The notes: a model not told the origin generated them from the letters alone. A stretch of DNA of 64,000 nt from Acheta domesticus (GCA_031308135.1 JAHLJT010000631.1:196344685-196408684), one strand, 5' to 3'. Shown: positions 48,242 to 60,600, numbered from the stretch's first letter. Translations and numbers: made by a program.

Positions 48242-49359
48242 CTTCGTAACCAGAGCGTAATGCTAATTTTCTAAATAAAGGAATTTATTTACTTTAAATG
48301 TCAATTGTATTTATTTAGAAACTATCATTTCATAAGTCATACCGACAGAATCTTCCAAACGTTGTTTCTCATTCGGTAAGACCTCTTTATAAGTTTGATT
48401 TGATGTATCTCGTTTTAACGGATTTCATCAGAAGGGACCTTAAATCTACATATTTGTATGAATATACTTCGTATTACCGTGCAACAACGTTTCTACTAGT
48501 ACCCTGTCTCATCTATCATGTTCATAATCTCAAGAAACGTTAATATAGTAGAAACAGAAAGATTTTAAGCACCGTAGCTGGTACATATCAATGAATCACA
48601 AACAATAATTAAATAATTGCATTATCGTTGTTCAATAATCACAACAAACCTATTTAATGTTTTCAAAGTTCCAAAATAAAATGACTTCCTGTGTATTCCC
48701 TCTACTTTTTAAGTTAATTTATATAGCATCCAAAATCGACTAGTGTAATTAATTCACGCAGTTTTAGCGCTAATTCTAAGAATTCTTAGGTCCTGTGAAG
48801 CGCCCCGCTTGAGATGATGAGAATGTGGCTCACCATTGCGTCGGCAGCAGAAAAATAGACGCTCTGCAAAGCGCCGAAGCCATTTGCGTGCACGGCTGAA
48901 GACGGGCATCGCTCTGCCTTGCTCTTTCTCTCTCAGAGGAACCCCGTTCGACAGCGCGTGTGACCAGCTTCTTGTGCGATGTAACCCTTATCTTCTCCTG
49001 GGATACGAAACAGGACAGGCAACAATACTCGCGTCCCTCATTGTTTAATATTTCTAATTTCCGTCGAAAGAACTTTTTAAAAAAATATGAATACATTTGA
49101 AATTCAATCGTTATTCAGTATAGTAGTCTAATACACAGGACATTTGTCTTAAATGAGAAGAGAGAGAAGACACCTGAAAAGAGAATTTCCAAGCCTGTCA
49201 CTGGCGCTTTGTTTTCTCATGAAGAGTGATTACCATAAAGCGCAAGTATTTATGATCTAGGAGAGTTCCAGATTATACCAGATTTTCTCTTACGTTAGCC
49301 CATCTGCAAAATTCGCTCACAGCAAAATTCGTTTGTTTTTGAGGTTCGTTCCTTTAGAG

Positions 49360-49592
49360 CAGTGGTGTCTGAGTCTCCTACTGGTGGCAGTGGCACACCT
49401 TGCGGCACCGTACTATGCCATCAGCTTCTCTGCGCGATTAGCGTCGGGAGAGGAAACTACTAGTAACCCCGCCGTTTTACAATAGTGATGGCGTTGTCTT
49501 TGCGGCGGGGTTTTGAACTGCACGGAGAGGCGATTTTGTCGTAGCACTCGTCCCACGGACTCCCGCTCGTGACATCGACCTTCACAACACTG
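49360..49592. mobile_element. hAT-like non-autonomous element (candidate)
   Basis: The left end CAGTGGTGTCTGAG and the inverted right end CAGTGTTGTGAAGG look like hAT termini. The flanking 8-mers CTTTAGAG and GTTTACGT match only partly. A subterminal inverted pair, AACCCCGCCG and CGGCGGGGTT, lies inside. A related left-end sequence, CAGAGGTGTCAAGG followed by GGTGGCAGTGGCACGCCT, is at 46180-46230. Confidence 0.35.
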
Positions 49593-49596
49593 GTTT

Positions 49597-49862
49597 ACGT
49601 ACCGGGATTCCTAGCCGGGCACCCACCCAACCCGCGATGTTTCGAATTCGCTTCACGTAGTTACACGTGACTTCATGAAGTTGTCGAATTTGGCTAGTGA
49701 CGACGGTTTCGCGGACGTGGCCTTGAGTAGAACCATCCCAGCATTCGCCTGGATGACGGAGGGAAACCACGAAAACCCCGGTCAGGATGGCCGGCACGGA
49801 GATTTATCCCGGGCCTCCCGAAAGCGAAGTCAGCGTGCTACACCTTGAGCCACTTCGCTCGG
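49597..49862 (-). mobile_element. tRNA-derived SINE (family B)
   Basis: On the minus strand the copy begins ACCGAGCGAAGTGGCTCAAGG, an A-box-like stretch, then GGCCCGGGATAAATCTCC as B-box. The central block TTTTCGTGGTTTCCCTCC leads into CAGGCGAATGCTGGGATGG, TTCTACTCAAGGCCACG. From memory this central domain resembles one shared by SINEs of several insect orders. The tail ends near 49.6 kb against a hAT-like element. Confidence 0.65.
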
Positions 49863-52364
49863 TAATTGTGATTGCCGTCAAGAAATTAACCAATTACTTC
49901 TGAGTATATTATTACCGCTAGTTGTATCTGTGCAAACATTTGTGAAATATTGTTTTAAATGTGAAAGTTTTCGTATTGGAAAGTATCTTCGGAAAGCATC
50001 TTCGGAAAGCTTTCGCACCATAACTGCATGATACACCATAGGGTCAAAGGTCGGATACTGTACATAGGTAAACATAATATTGTTGATCTTTTTATTGACT
50101 GACTTAGACCAGTGTATTTAAAATTTACCCAATAATAATTAGTCAATGTAGTTGTCTATATAATTTGAGATTCTGCATGTATTTGACCACCCCTAATTCG
50201 AATTGATATGCTCACGAGAGTCAAACCTCCAAGTAGATGTCCAAAATGGTGAAGATTAGGGCATCAGGCGGCACACATCAGGCGTTACGAGTTCTGAAAG
50301 TATAGTTTTTGGGACATAGGACGCACTTTCTGGAAAAATATACACGATGGTAACATGTGTTGCCGATTACATGTACACCTGCTGATTTCTTCATAGCATT
50401 ATCCACAGCAATATACGTTTCGCGACTTAAATCTGTTTAATGTTCTTCTAAGGAGTTATTCTAAATTAAACTGAATCTTATATATAGGTATTTTATGCTA
50501 ATGGAATATTTTCTTTCACGAATTATAGAGAAAGTTAATATTATAAATATTATTATATTCATCACTGGTTCAAGTGTGGAAATTAATATTTGAGTAATAT
50601 CAACAATAACACTAACAACAATTATTAAACCAAAAATCATTTCAAGGACCCATTTTTCAAAATAATTAATTTTTAAAATATTTGACTTTTGTTCTCAATA
50701 ATTAAAATATTTTGAATAATGAAATCTACTCAGTTATAAAGTGAATACAAGTAAACACATTCACTTAATTGAATCGCTTCATTGCTAATTATGTTTGATT
50801 AACCGTTGTTCAGTATGTAATCCTTTTATGTATTGTCAAAGAAATTTATATTAAATGTACACACAACGTAATACATTACTTAGAATAATTGAATGCATTT
50901 TGCGCTCCACTTAGTATACTCTTTTTCAAATGTAACAAAACTAACCTCAAACAACTTGAGTGCACTAATCGCAATCAGAAAGTAAATATTATTAGCATTG
51001 AACGGTAGTAGCATGTTTGTGCGTGCGTGCCTGCATGCGCGTGTGTGTATGGGCATTTAGACAGTGCGTATGTGTCTGTGTGGTTTTTAAATGATTCAGT
51101 TAGTCGTGAAGAAATTCAATGCAAATATAGTCTATAGAATTATTTTTTATAATTGATATTTATAATAATTTATTTATTTTTTTGAACATCATTCTATTCA
51201 CAGAAACCAAAATGTTTGTCAACTACATAATACGTAGAAATATATTGGAAGAGATGGCATATTTACTTATTTTGAATTGTTACGGGCTCTGAAGTGTAAA
51301 AAAACTTAATTATTGTGATATCAATATTCTATAGACGTTTATCGAAATAAAAAAAACTAAAATCAGATAACTAATATCAGAAAGTAGCTCTCATCAGTAA
51401 TGCTAAATCAGAAATGTTTGTAAATCATTTTAATAAAATGTGAAGTAATAAATTGATTCTGTTTTGATAAATTATTTAAGTTCCATAGTCGTTGAAAACG
51501 TCCGATTGTTTACAAAAAGTGCTACAACTTTCCGGAAGAAACTAACTTTTTACTATTAATAGCTTTTGATTTATTTTACACTTCACCCTTTTGGCCATGG
51601 GGCCACAATTAAATTAAAATGATTGTTACGAAATTTAAGTGTTGGTAGATAAAATTACAAAAATATTAAAGAATATTTATTTTCAAACAAAACTTATTTT
51701 GAGAGAAAATTTATTAGACACATACAAAAATTGACTTAATAATTACATCAGTACTTAAATTTTAAGTGCATTTAAATAATTATCTAAATCAAATACATTT
51801 GTTTCATAGCTTTAGTGACGACATCATTTACAAACTCACATAAAAGAGTAAGAAAGGCAAAAAAGATGGCACAGGTATTATTTCTTAAAACAACATGAAA
51901 CTCTCGCGTTTAAGAACTGTCCTTTAAAATGTGTTTGGAAGTCTTAAAATAAGATAAAAATGTTATGTTTACTGTCATCTACAATTAACGATCAGTAAGA
52001 ATGATGTTTTAGTATAATTTTGTTAATGCAATTCGCTCTTTATCTTGAACTTTATTATATAATATGATATATTAAATATAGTTCGTAAAACTGACATTCC
52101 TCACCAACTACTACGACTTTACATCTACCGCAATGACTTATAAAAAAGTACTTCGTCATATTTATATTTCAGCGGTTAATCGTATAGCGGTTTTATCTTT
52201 GACAATAAAAACGTATCTCTCAGAACTGCCATTATTTCAATTGCACTTAGCGACACGAAAAAGGCATTTAGCGTTCCATGGCCACGTTAGACACGCAAAG
52301 TTGAACTCCCTACTTTATATTTCACTGCTTCTTCATTTGTAGGTTTTGCGAAAACAAAATGACA
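49863..52364. other. Very AT-rich sequence without recognised features
   Basis: Long AT-rich stretch with a short GT/GC run (GTGCGTGCGTGCCTGCATGC) near 51.02 kb. No gene seen. Confidence 0.45.
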
Positions 52365-52830
52365 AAATCATCCCCCCGCCCACCACGATTCCCTCCCGCA
52401 TCTTATCTCAAACTCTCTTCTCTGCGAAACAGAAATTCACTTCAGCTGTTACATCTCGGAACAAGAGCGAAGCGCGACTTAGCACAGCTTCGGGGCCCCT
52501 CCGCGGGTTGCCGCCACCATCGCCGCAGACGCCTACGCCTCGACGCGGCTCGTTATTCCTTCTCCTCCCCGTCCCCTGGCTCTCTCTTCCCCCTTCCCCT
52601 CGCACCAGTCCCTCCCCCCACACGCTCGCGGTCTCGAGTGCATGTATACGATAAATAAAATTTGAGACTTCCTCTTAAACCTTTCTCTCCCCTAGCGGAG
52701 CATTCTCTTCTCGCTTGCTGCGTGTGCGATGCTCCACGCAACTCAGCGAGGAAAGGGAGAGTGGAGGAAGGAGAATGGAAAGGGAAGAGTGAGTGAGGAA
52801 AGGCGAGAACCGCTCCAAAGGAGAGCAGAA
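52365..52830. other. GC-rich island, pyrimidine-skewed then purine-rich
   Basis: C/T-rich for about 280 bp, then an AATAAAATTTGAG break, then GC-rich and finally a purine-rich stretch (52.74-52.85 kb). Overlapping ORFs in several frames are unlikely to be genes. Confidence 0.5.
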
Positions 52831-53285
52831 GGCTGATTCTGGAGAGGGAAGCTGTTGGTGTGTTCATGGAATTACTTAGGCTCCTCTGCGCAGCCTGTGA
52901 GTTTGGGGAGATGTTCCCTGATACTTTGTGAAGGGGCGCTCTGGTCGACCAGCCATTTTTGGGAAAATGTGGCAGCCGCTGGCATTACCATCGCGCGTGA
53001 AAAATGGGCTAGGGTCTGTTTTATCTCCGCAGAAACACAAATCAGAAACCATATCGCGCTTTTCGTAAATGATCAAAAATGGCCTTGAAGACGTCTCGAC
53101 AGTGTAAATCTCTGCTTCCAGTTCTTTTCTTCTCTTACTCCTCTTGCCTCCTTTCTTTTGGCAAATTTGAGGCTAAACTTTATGTCAAACATCGAATTAC
53201 GAATGCAATACATCAAAAGCAATTTCCTGTAAACTTTCGTAGTATTGGTATTTTTCTTGAAGTCAAATATATGTATTTATGTATA

Positions 53286-53343
<58 letters not shown>
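53286..53343. repeat. (TA)n microsatellite
   Basis: About 58 bp of alternating TA with one G interruption. Confidence 0.97.
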
Positions 53344-53345
<2 letters not shown>

Positions 53346-54358
53346 TCAATAGTTATTCAAATTGTCAGTACAATTTAAAAATAAAACTAATTCCCAAACA
53401 ATAAAGTATTTTAACAACAATAGACCATATATAACATCTTTAGCTGTAAGGATTCAGAGTTAATGAAAACCGTGAGATAATGCACATTAGCTTTAAAGTG
53501 CACCTCATTATCTTCGAGAGTGGCAGTTCATTTAATTTATGAAGTTGGAATGTGAAGAATTCCAGCGACGCCGTTCTTCTAAACTACGATTAACTCATCT
53601 CCTGAGGAAATTCCTTCGGCACGCTCTTTCAGAAGTCATTTGGAGCAGGCGGAAGAGCGATCCGATTCGCAGAGGTAGAGCGAATGAATCACGTTCGCAT
53701 TCACGCAGATCCATGAGAATGCATGGAATATAAATTGCGCCGTTTGCAGTGGATTTGAAAAGTCGTTTAAACGCTCGTCAAAATGGAGAGCATCAGAGAG
53801 TCATTTCCAGATGATGCTTCGGAAAATAGTAGGAAAATTATCTCCTGTGCCTTATTGGAAAGATTACGTTCCCATTGCAGATGGAAAACCTGGTAAGAAG
53901 ATATGGTTTCATTCAGTGGTCCCAACATTAGAGAAATGAATGCCTTTAACATGGTTGGCAATATTTTCTCTTCAAACATTTATAATAATTTCAATAATAC
54001 TCTACTTTTAACCGAAGTTAAAATTTGAAATATGTAGGATAAGATAGCAGTCAGACTAAAGCGGTCGTGATAGCAGATTTTATTATTGTGACGAATCACC
54101 TACCGTAGAATATAAGTTAATAAATCCTAGATATCTTCGCCACCTTATTAATAAAATAGTTCCCAAATTTTCACTCTCCCTGACTATTATTCCAAACAAT
54201 CTAAGATCTGAAAAATGGATAGATTTAAGTGTGTACATTTTTGTTTGTTCCAGTATAACTCTAAAATACGTGGATCAATTACATACGCACGAATACATTT
54301 CGGCAGCCAAAAAACAAAATATATGGGGAGTTCCCGTTTTAAAATACTACCCTCAAGT

Positions 54359-54404
54359 ATCAATGAACGCAGTGCGGATTTCATGTAACCCGCACTGCAT
54401 TGAT
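54359..54404. repeat. Short hairpin, about 18-bp stem
   Basis: ATCAATG plus CAGTGCGGATT (with a 4-base bulge) pairs with AACCCGCACTGCATTGAT across a 6-base loop. There is one G-T style mismatch. Confidence 0.7.
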
Positions 54405-54600
54405 GTTTTAAGGGAATGCGGCGCGGATCGAGTTGAGCGAAACGGGAACGAGCCAGGGCGAGGAGAGGGGAAGCGGGAGGGAAGCAGGGAGAGGAGAGGC
54501 AGGGGAAGTGCCGGGGTGGACGGGGAGGAGGTGTCGGAGGGAGGAACAGAGAGCACGACGTTTGGGAGAGGGCAGGACACGAAAATTTCGTTGTTGAGGA
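54405..54600. other. Polypurine GC-rich island
   Basis: An almost pure G/A run (GGCGAGGAGAGGGGAAGCGG and following) on the plus strand, just after the hairpin at 54359. Such tracts can form triplexes or G-quadruplexes; no gene is seen. Confidence 0.5.
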
Positions 54601-54751
54601 GATGTTAATAAAATTACTTCTACTTTACACTATTGACATAATTCGTTCTTTTTCCTGTTTAAATAATACTGGTAAATAAATACTTAAGCAATTTTTTTCT
54701 TGAGCTTGAATGTAATAATAATAGAAGTGCTAAAATGTAGATTACAAGTAT

Positions 54752-54990
54752 CTCAAAATAAATGTTACAAAATTCTAGGACATGTCGAGGGGTCGAAAAT
54801 AATCTTCTTTTTTTGCCAATGAACATATAGTGTCAAATTGCAAACAATGCAGTTATGTGCATATATACGTTGACATTTTTCAAGGTTGTTAGGTAATTCC
54901 TTGTGCGCAGATGTTCGTTAAGTATATGAAATCTCCTTGATAGGGTGAGAAAGTGACCTATTGAACACCTAATCATGAGTTGTCAAAAAA
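54752..54990. repeat. Dispersed repeat, copy 2
   Basis: CAAAATAAATGTTACAAAAT, TCTAGGACATGT, TTTTTTTGCCAATGAACATA, GTGCATATATACG and GAACACCTAATC align with the copy at 10.2 kb. No inverted termini or target duplications could be fixed. Confidence 0.55.
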
Positions 54991-54999
54991 TCAGGAGGA

Positions 55000-56679
55000 A
55001 AATATCACTTGTGTAACTCTGGTTCACTACGTATTCTCTGGCAGTTTGCTTTTCCCCCTCTACATGCCGTAGAAGCTTGTACCACTTATTCTGAAAATCC
55101 TTTGTATCTCGGTTTGAACAATTGCAATGCGTCGGAGCGATAACACCCATGTTTTTCATGAGAACATTTCAATAGCCAAGAAAAATATTAGAGGATTCTT
55201 GACTGAAAATATTACGACATATTTGTTTACCCTATTATACTATCTTATATTATTGTAATCTCGCAATACAATGCATTGTTGCTATTATTACAATATTTTT
55301 AACTCCTTGAAAGCTAGCGGCTGACTGAGGAGAGGGGGTTCCGTTATCCGATCAGAAGCTTTAATATTGCCGAGTTGCCGATAGTTATTAAGAAGAAGAT
55401 GAAATCTAACAGCGAAAAACAACTGAAAATTGAAGAGTGACATTACTTGTTTTGTTACGCGTTTTCCTTTTAAAATATATTTTAGCATTTTGTGCATTTA
55501 GTATTTTATTAGCATTTTATGCATTTTCCTTTTAAAACGCGAATCGCGTTACTTTCTTTTCATCTGCTTTGCGCGCGTTGTGCAAAACTGTTTCGTTGTT
55601 CCTGTCACTGCCGGGATTATTGAAAGAGATCATGGTAATGTAGTTTATGAAATAAACAAGTGTCATTACCATTCGTTTTTCTACTATTAAAACAATGAGA
55701 CGTGCATGTCTAAACCCTGATCTGATGCAAGAACGACCCCTCGTCCACGTGTCTGCCGCCCGAGTAAGTGGCAACGTCGCTCTAACCCATCCCCAGCTGT
55801 CAAGTAGGCAGAAACATTATTCGGACAATAGGCGGCAACATTGTTTCCAGGCGTTGCCGCACCTGGCGGGGTGGGGCCGACCAAAACGAGTGGGGGCGCG
55901 GCGAATGGCTCAGGAGGCGCAGGTGGGCAGAAATAAACGCCCGAGTAGTCACAAGTTACTTCTGTCAGTCTATCATAATTTTAAAAGTGCATAACATTAA
56001 TATTGGGACAGAAAGTGACTGCATGGATGTGTGCGATTCCCAAATATTTAGGTCGAAATTTCGGCATCAATGTTTCTGCAGAATCACAATTTTGTCCGTA
56101 CTAACGTACACTCTGTTTATACAAAGTATGAGAGAGAGTAAGAAGATATGATTAATTACAAAATTCCTATTATACACATTTTAAAAATAATTTAACTAAT
56201 ATCTCCTTTATAAATGAATAATAGTAAGTATAAAAGTAAAAACTTTATCTTACTGCTCTTTGATATATTAAAAAATATCTTGTGAGCATGGTCCACAAGG
56301 CATTTCAAGTGCTTTTCTACATTCAGCAATATGTATAAAGCTATATTTATTACATATAATGAAAATGCAAACAACATGCACAATCCAAAAATTATTTTAA
56401 TTGCATTGAAGATTAGAATCACTGCCAAAAATGCTTATTATTTTGTAATGTTCTTGTATTTCTAAGTAATTTATTTCATATTTTACAAAGCTAATTCATT
56501 ATAACAGGAGCCTAAAAAGTAACATAGATATTTACAGAAAATGTACAATTCTTTACTTGTTTCCAATACCCAGAAGTACGTCAGACGTAAACCCATGTCA
56601 AATGGATCCTCCGTCATTCCGTTCGTGGAATGGCAAAGACTCACTAGCCGAGAAAACGCAGTCCTAATGCGGAGGCGCT
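55000..56679. other. AT-rich sequence without recognised features
   Basis: Contains a GC-richer patch at 55.73-55.94 kb. No gene or repeat class recognised. Confidence 0.45.
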
Positions 56680-56940
56680 GGGAGCATTCGTGATCATTCA
56701 CGGCGCCATTCTGGGAAGCTGCGGAAACAGCGTCGTAGTCCCCTTCCCAGAAGGCAGATGCGGCGTCGCTGGCAGGGACGGTAGCACCAACAACTCGGCC
56801 CGTGCCCTGGACGACCTCAGCCCGTTTGCCCGCCGCCCGCCGCCTGCCGCCCGCCACCCACCCCTCACTGCTATTCCTGCGTCGTCTACTTCCTGGTGCA
56901 TTTCGTCATCCAACAACCTCACCACCTCTGCGGTACCTGT
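56680..56940. other. GC/CpG-rich island
   Basis: A short CpG-rich stretch with CCGCCCGCCGCCTGCCGCCC. ORFs across it in several frames carry no known domain. Confidence 0.45.
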
Positions 56941-57589
56941 CACTTCTTTTTACGATCTATTCCTTTGTCGTCTTTTCTTCGCTATTTTCGAAACAAATTA
57001 GCCCTAGGTTGCCTTAGGGTGTTTTCTTGCCTTAGGGTGTTTCAAAGGAAATTTATTTTACTCTGACAGTCTTTTAATAAGCGTTTAAACTTATCAACAT
57101 TTACTTCGTCCTTCTTATGTAATAAAGTTTTTATGTGGTCGAATTTTATAGATTGGGGGCAGAAAATGAAGGATTACGTGGAAATCAGAAAATGAAGTCC
57201 AGTAGAATGTGTTAAAATTAAACCTGATAGCATCATCTGCAAAGTTCGAAAATAGCGCCTTGCTTTAATGATGAGAATTTCAAGGGACAAATTCTTGTTT
57301 GCATTAGTTTACCGTGTCGGTTCAAGCCTTTTCTAAGGTTATCCCTCAGTGGAGAAAAGTCACAGTTGGGACAGAATTCTCGCCACATTAAAATAGCGTT
57401 GCGATATCTAGGCATTTTTACAAAAAAACTTTTCTACCTGAGGGTGATTGAGACATGCTGTAAATTAGGTTAAATGCAGGTAGAACATCAATCCATAGCT
57501 CTCTCTTCAGCTATCCTTGACTGACGTACAGGGGTGGACACACAGCTCCAGGCGCCGTAGATATCCGATAGCGTCCCGATAGATTTTTT

Positions 57590-57965
57590 GACACTAGCTT
57601 GTCAGCAAGTCGAATTCAGTCGCAGTCTGGAGGAGAATTCTAGCTACTAGCTGATCTGATAGGTAATTTTTCGTGGTTTCTCCAAACAACACCATAACAA
57701 ACGGGCCACAGACCGCGCGCGATCGTTCCTTCCTCTTACTTGTCCTATCCTCACCCCTCATGCACGCACACTAACATGCACTACACTGCCATACACGCCT
57801 GGAGAACGGTCGGGGTAGAGCTCGTTCCGGCTGGGACGGTGTCCGCTGGTGAGAGATACCTGTTGAGGGAAATCCCTGCTAGTCGACGCGCCTGTAGATC
57901 GGCGCCGGATCTCGCCATCCAGCGGGGAAAGATCATCGCCACCTCTCGGTGAAAAACCATTTAAT
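57590..57965 (+). mobile_element. SINE (family A), nearly full length
   Basis: It has GGAGGAGAATTCTAGCTACT, TTTTTCGTGGTTTCTCCAAA, AACAAACGGGCCACAGACCG, a CA-rich segment, GTAGAGCTCGTTCCGGCTGG, and a well kept tail GTAGATCGGCGCCGGATCTC followed by AGCGGGGAAAGATC. The tRNA-like head is decayed. Confidence 0.65.
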
Positions 57966-58249
57966 ACACGTACGAGACTAATGATCTCAGTAGTTAACAT
58001 GCTCGGAATCACATTCAATCAATCAATTCATTTTCCTCCCACACACTCCTCATCCTGCCACAACCATAATCTCATTCCTGACAGTCTCGCCGCCCACCCC
58101 TCACTCTACTACCCCAAGAATATTTACTTTCTCGACGCCTCTTCCTGAGTTGTCCAGGATACAGCAGAATATCTGAGAGTCAGTTCCTAAGTTTCGATAG
58201 GTTTTCGTTCAGTATCGTGTCTGATTAATACTAGACGAATGCTGAACCA

Positions 58250-58320
58250 CTACTTGAAGAAACGGGCCACGGGACGCGCGCAATCTTTCCTTCTTCATCC
58301 TTTTCATCTCTTCGTTCCTT

Positions 58321-58358
<38 letters not shown>

Positions 58359-58540
58359 ACGTCTTCTACATTACCATTCATGTCGTAAAACGAATCGGGT
58401 CATAAAGCTTATCCCAAGTTTGGCGGTGCCCTGCTTGCGGAGGTACATGAAGAGAAACAACCCGCAAACCAACATGTATATCGTCACAGGATCTCACGCG
58501 CTAGAGAGTGAAAAACGTTCCCACCTCCCTGGATATAAGA
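58250..58540 (+). mobile_element. SINE (family A) fragment with (AC)n
   Basis: The copy starts within the central block (GAAACGGGCCACGGGACGCG), keeps GCGCGCAATCTTTCCTTC, and then has an (AC)n tract at about 58324-58354 at the position of the CA-rich variable segment. The tail has CAAACCAACATGTATATCG and AGGATCTCACGCGC. It lies immediately upstream of the Harbinger-type MITE. Confidence 0.55.
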
Positions 58541-58702
58541 GCATTAAATTGCGGGAATAATGATCATTGCCGTTAACGCACCGTGAAAAACAAAATAATC
58601 AGCCAACCAAAATCTGCGAGTATTTTGAAAACCCAACTTTTGCCACATTCTCATACCTCCGACATCATCGTCGATTCTTCCAATATCCTAAACACGCTCT
58701 TA

Positions 58703-59123
58703 GGCGGGGTTCACGCTGGAGACCGAAATTTTGGTTGGACGACGTCTTATGATTGCGTCCAATTTGCCCGATTCGTCCAAACACATTCTAGTAAATGGAA
58801 ATGGCATATTGAACCCGAACGGCCTCTTCCGGCTGCGTTCGGAAATAATCGGCTGTCGGACGAAGATGTTTCATTTGATATTGTCAGTTTCATAAACCCG
58901 AATTCACCTGGATATTCAAGGTCATCGGTAATACCATGACTACTTGCAATGGTACATGCGGATGATCTTCAACGTGCTTCTCGCAAACTTTCAGTGTACT
59001 GCAGAATTATGGGAAATATTCTGATGATTTTGGTGTTTTTTCGCTTGAAATAAGTCGGGAGATTTCGCTCTCAGTCGTCCGGTAGCAAGAGACCGATATT
59101 TCGGCGGCACTGTAACTATAGCC
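58703..59123. mobile_element. PIF/Harbinger-type MITE with TTA target duplication
   Basis: The 421-bp element has imperfect terminal inverted repeats. The left end is GGCGGGGTTCACGCTGGAGA and the inverted right end is GGCTATAGTTACAGTGCCGCC; further in, both arms share CCGAAAT and GGACGAC. It is flanked on both sides by TTA (58700-58702 and 59124-59126), the 3-bp target used by PIF/Harbinger transposases. There is no transposase, so it is non-autonomous. ORFs in it are short and without family features. Confidence 0.6.
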
Positions 59124-59149
59124 TTACTCTCACACTTTTCCCTCCGCAC

Positions 59150-59490
59150 TCGTTTTACTCACCGCGCCCAAAGCTGCATCAACCACCATATATCCCCAAG
59201 TTTCCGCCTCGCCCCGCAACCCACGTCTCCTGTTCCGCCCGCGTCTTCCGCCTCCGCCCCTCGCCCACGACTGCGACGACAGCCAAAGTATTCCGGCGCC
59301 GCCCCTCGTTTGACTATCGATCGCGCGCGGGCGAGCGGGCGTGCAGGGCGCGGCGGCGGCGGCGGCGGAGGCGGAGGTGGAGGCGAAGGAGACGTAGGCA
59401 CGGGGCGGATCGCCCAAACCGCGTCAGACACAGCCCATCGCGCGCGCCGCTCGCGGCATGCAAATGGGCACCGCCCTCGCTGCCATGCCG
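59150..59490. other. GC/CpG-rich island
   Basis: CpG-rich, with a (GGC/GGA)n run at about 59350-59390, lying between the Harbinger MITE and the 60-bp repeat. Confidence 0.5.
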
Positions 59491-59925
59491 CCAGCGCTGC
59501 CACGTGGGCTCCGAAGGATACTGGTGCTGCCACCTCTACATTTATTGCTACCGCTGTCGCCACGTAGGCTCCCATGGGTAGTGGGTCTGCCACATCTACA
59601 TTTATCGCTACCGCCGTCGCCACGTGAGCTCTGATGGGTACTGGTGCTACCACCTCTACATTTATTGCTGTCACCGTCGCCACATGGGTTCCGAAGGGTA
59701 CTGGGGCTGTCGCCTCTACATTTATTGCTACCGCCGTCGCCACGTAGGCTCCCATGGGTAGTGGGTCTGCCACATCTACATTTATCGCTACCGCCGTCGC
59801 CACGTGAGCTCCGATGGGTACTGGTGCTACCACCTCTACATTTATTGCTGTCGCCGTCGCCACATGGGTTCCGAAGGGTACTGGGGCTGTCACCTCTACA
59901 TTTATTCCTCCGCCTTCCTTGGATC
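59490..59925. repeat. 60-bp tandem repeat with 180-bp higher-order structure
   Basis: About seven 60-bp units contain CCTCTACATTTATTGCTACC followed by GCCGTCGCCACGT. Every third unit is almost identical while neighbours differ, so the real repeat is a 180-bp triplet present a little over twice. Since 60 is a multiple of three, a minus-strand frame (59159-59959) stays open with a 20-residue repeat reading like AINVEVVAPVPIGAHVATAV. Beyond the repeat that frame runs into GC-rich island sequence. Confidence 0.85.
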
Positions 59926-60600
59926 TTTCACTGCCGATGGCTACGTAAATACCTCCCATTCTAACTCTTTTGGCTGTAGCTACACTCGACCCGAGTCCTC
60001 TGCTGTCACCGTTTTTTCCTGTCGAGATCGATAAATGTTAACATTGCTGGAGTTATTAATACATTCTTGCATTTTTGAATACAATTGCGTCACATTTTTT
60101 ATTATGAAACTCAGACGGGCACTCCGACTCTTCCATCTCTATATTTATTGTGGCCGCCGTCGCCACGTGGGCACTGGCGCTGCCACCTCTACGTTTGTTG
60201 CTCCGACCTCCAACCTCCAATGGCTAAGGTCTCCTATTCAACCCTTTTGGCTGTAGCATCACTCGGTCCGAGCTTTTCTGCAGTAACCGTGTGGTCTCCG
60301 TCGAAATTTCTCACTACTTTGGCTCCAACAACATTTAATCTTTCTCATGTTTGCGCCAATCAAAACAGTTTATGTTTCATAGTTTCTTTATCCTCGACTT
60401 GTTTTGCAAATTTTCCATCTTTGCACTCTGAAGTTTGCCTTCAACTCCGTCACTTCTTCTGCAAGACTTCCGCGTATGATATTCCTACTACGTAATTTTT
60501 ACTTTACCGACGTTGTTAATACATTATTGCATTTTTGAGAGCAAATGCAATATGCATTTGCAATGCAAAGCAGTGATTTATTATGAAACTTCTTAAAATT
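59925..60600. repeat. Duplicated flank of the 60-bp repeat (two modules)
   Basis: After the 60-bp array comes a segment with TTTTGGCTGTAGCTACACTC, ACCCGAG and, later, AATACATTCTTGCATTTTTGA and TTTATTATGAAACTC (59965-60112). A second module (60116-60598) has one or two 60-bp-like units, then TTTTGGCTGTAGCATCACTC, GGTCCGAG and AATACATTATTGCATTTTTGA with TTTATTATGAAACTT, in the same order. Confidence 0.65.

Noticed and set aside
59159..59959. 266-codon minus-strand ORF as a firm gene
   Set aside because: Its length comes from the 60-bp repeat (a multiple of three) and a GC island. Kept as a finding, not as a gene.
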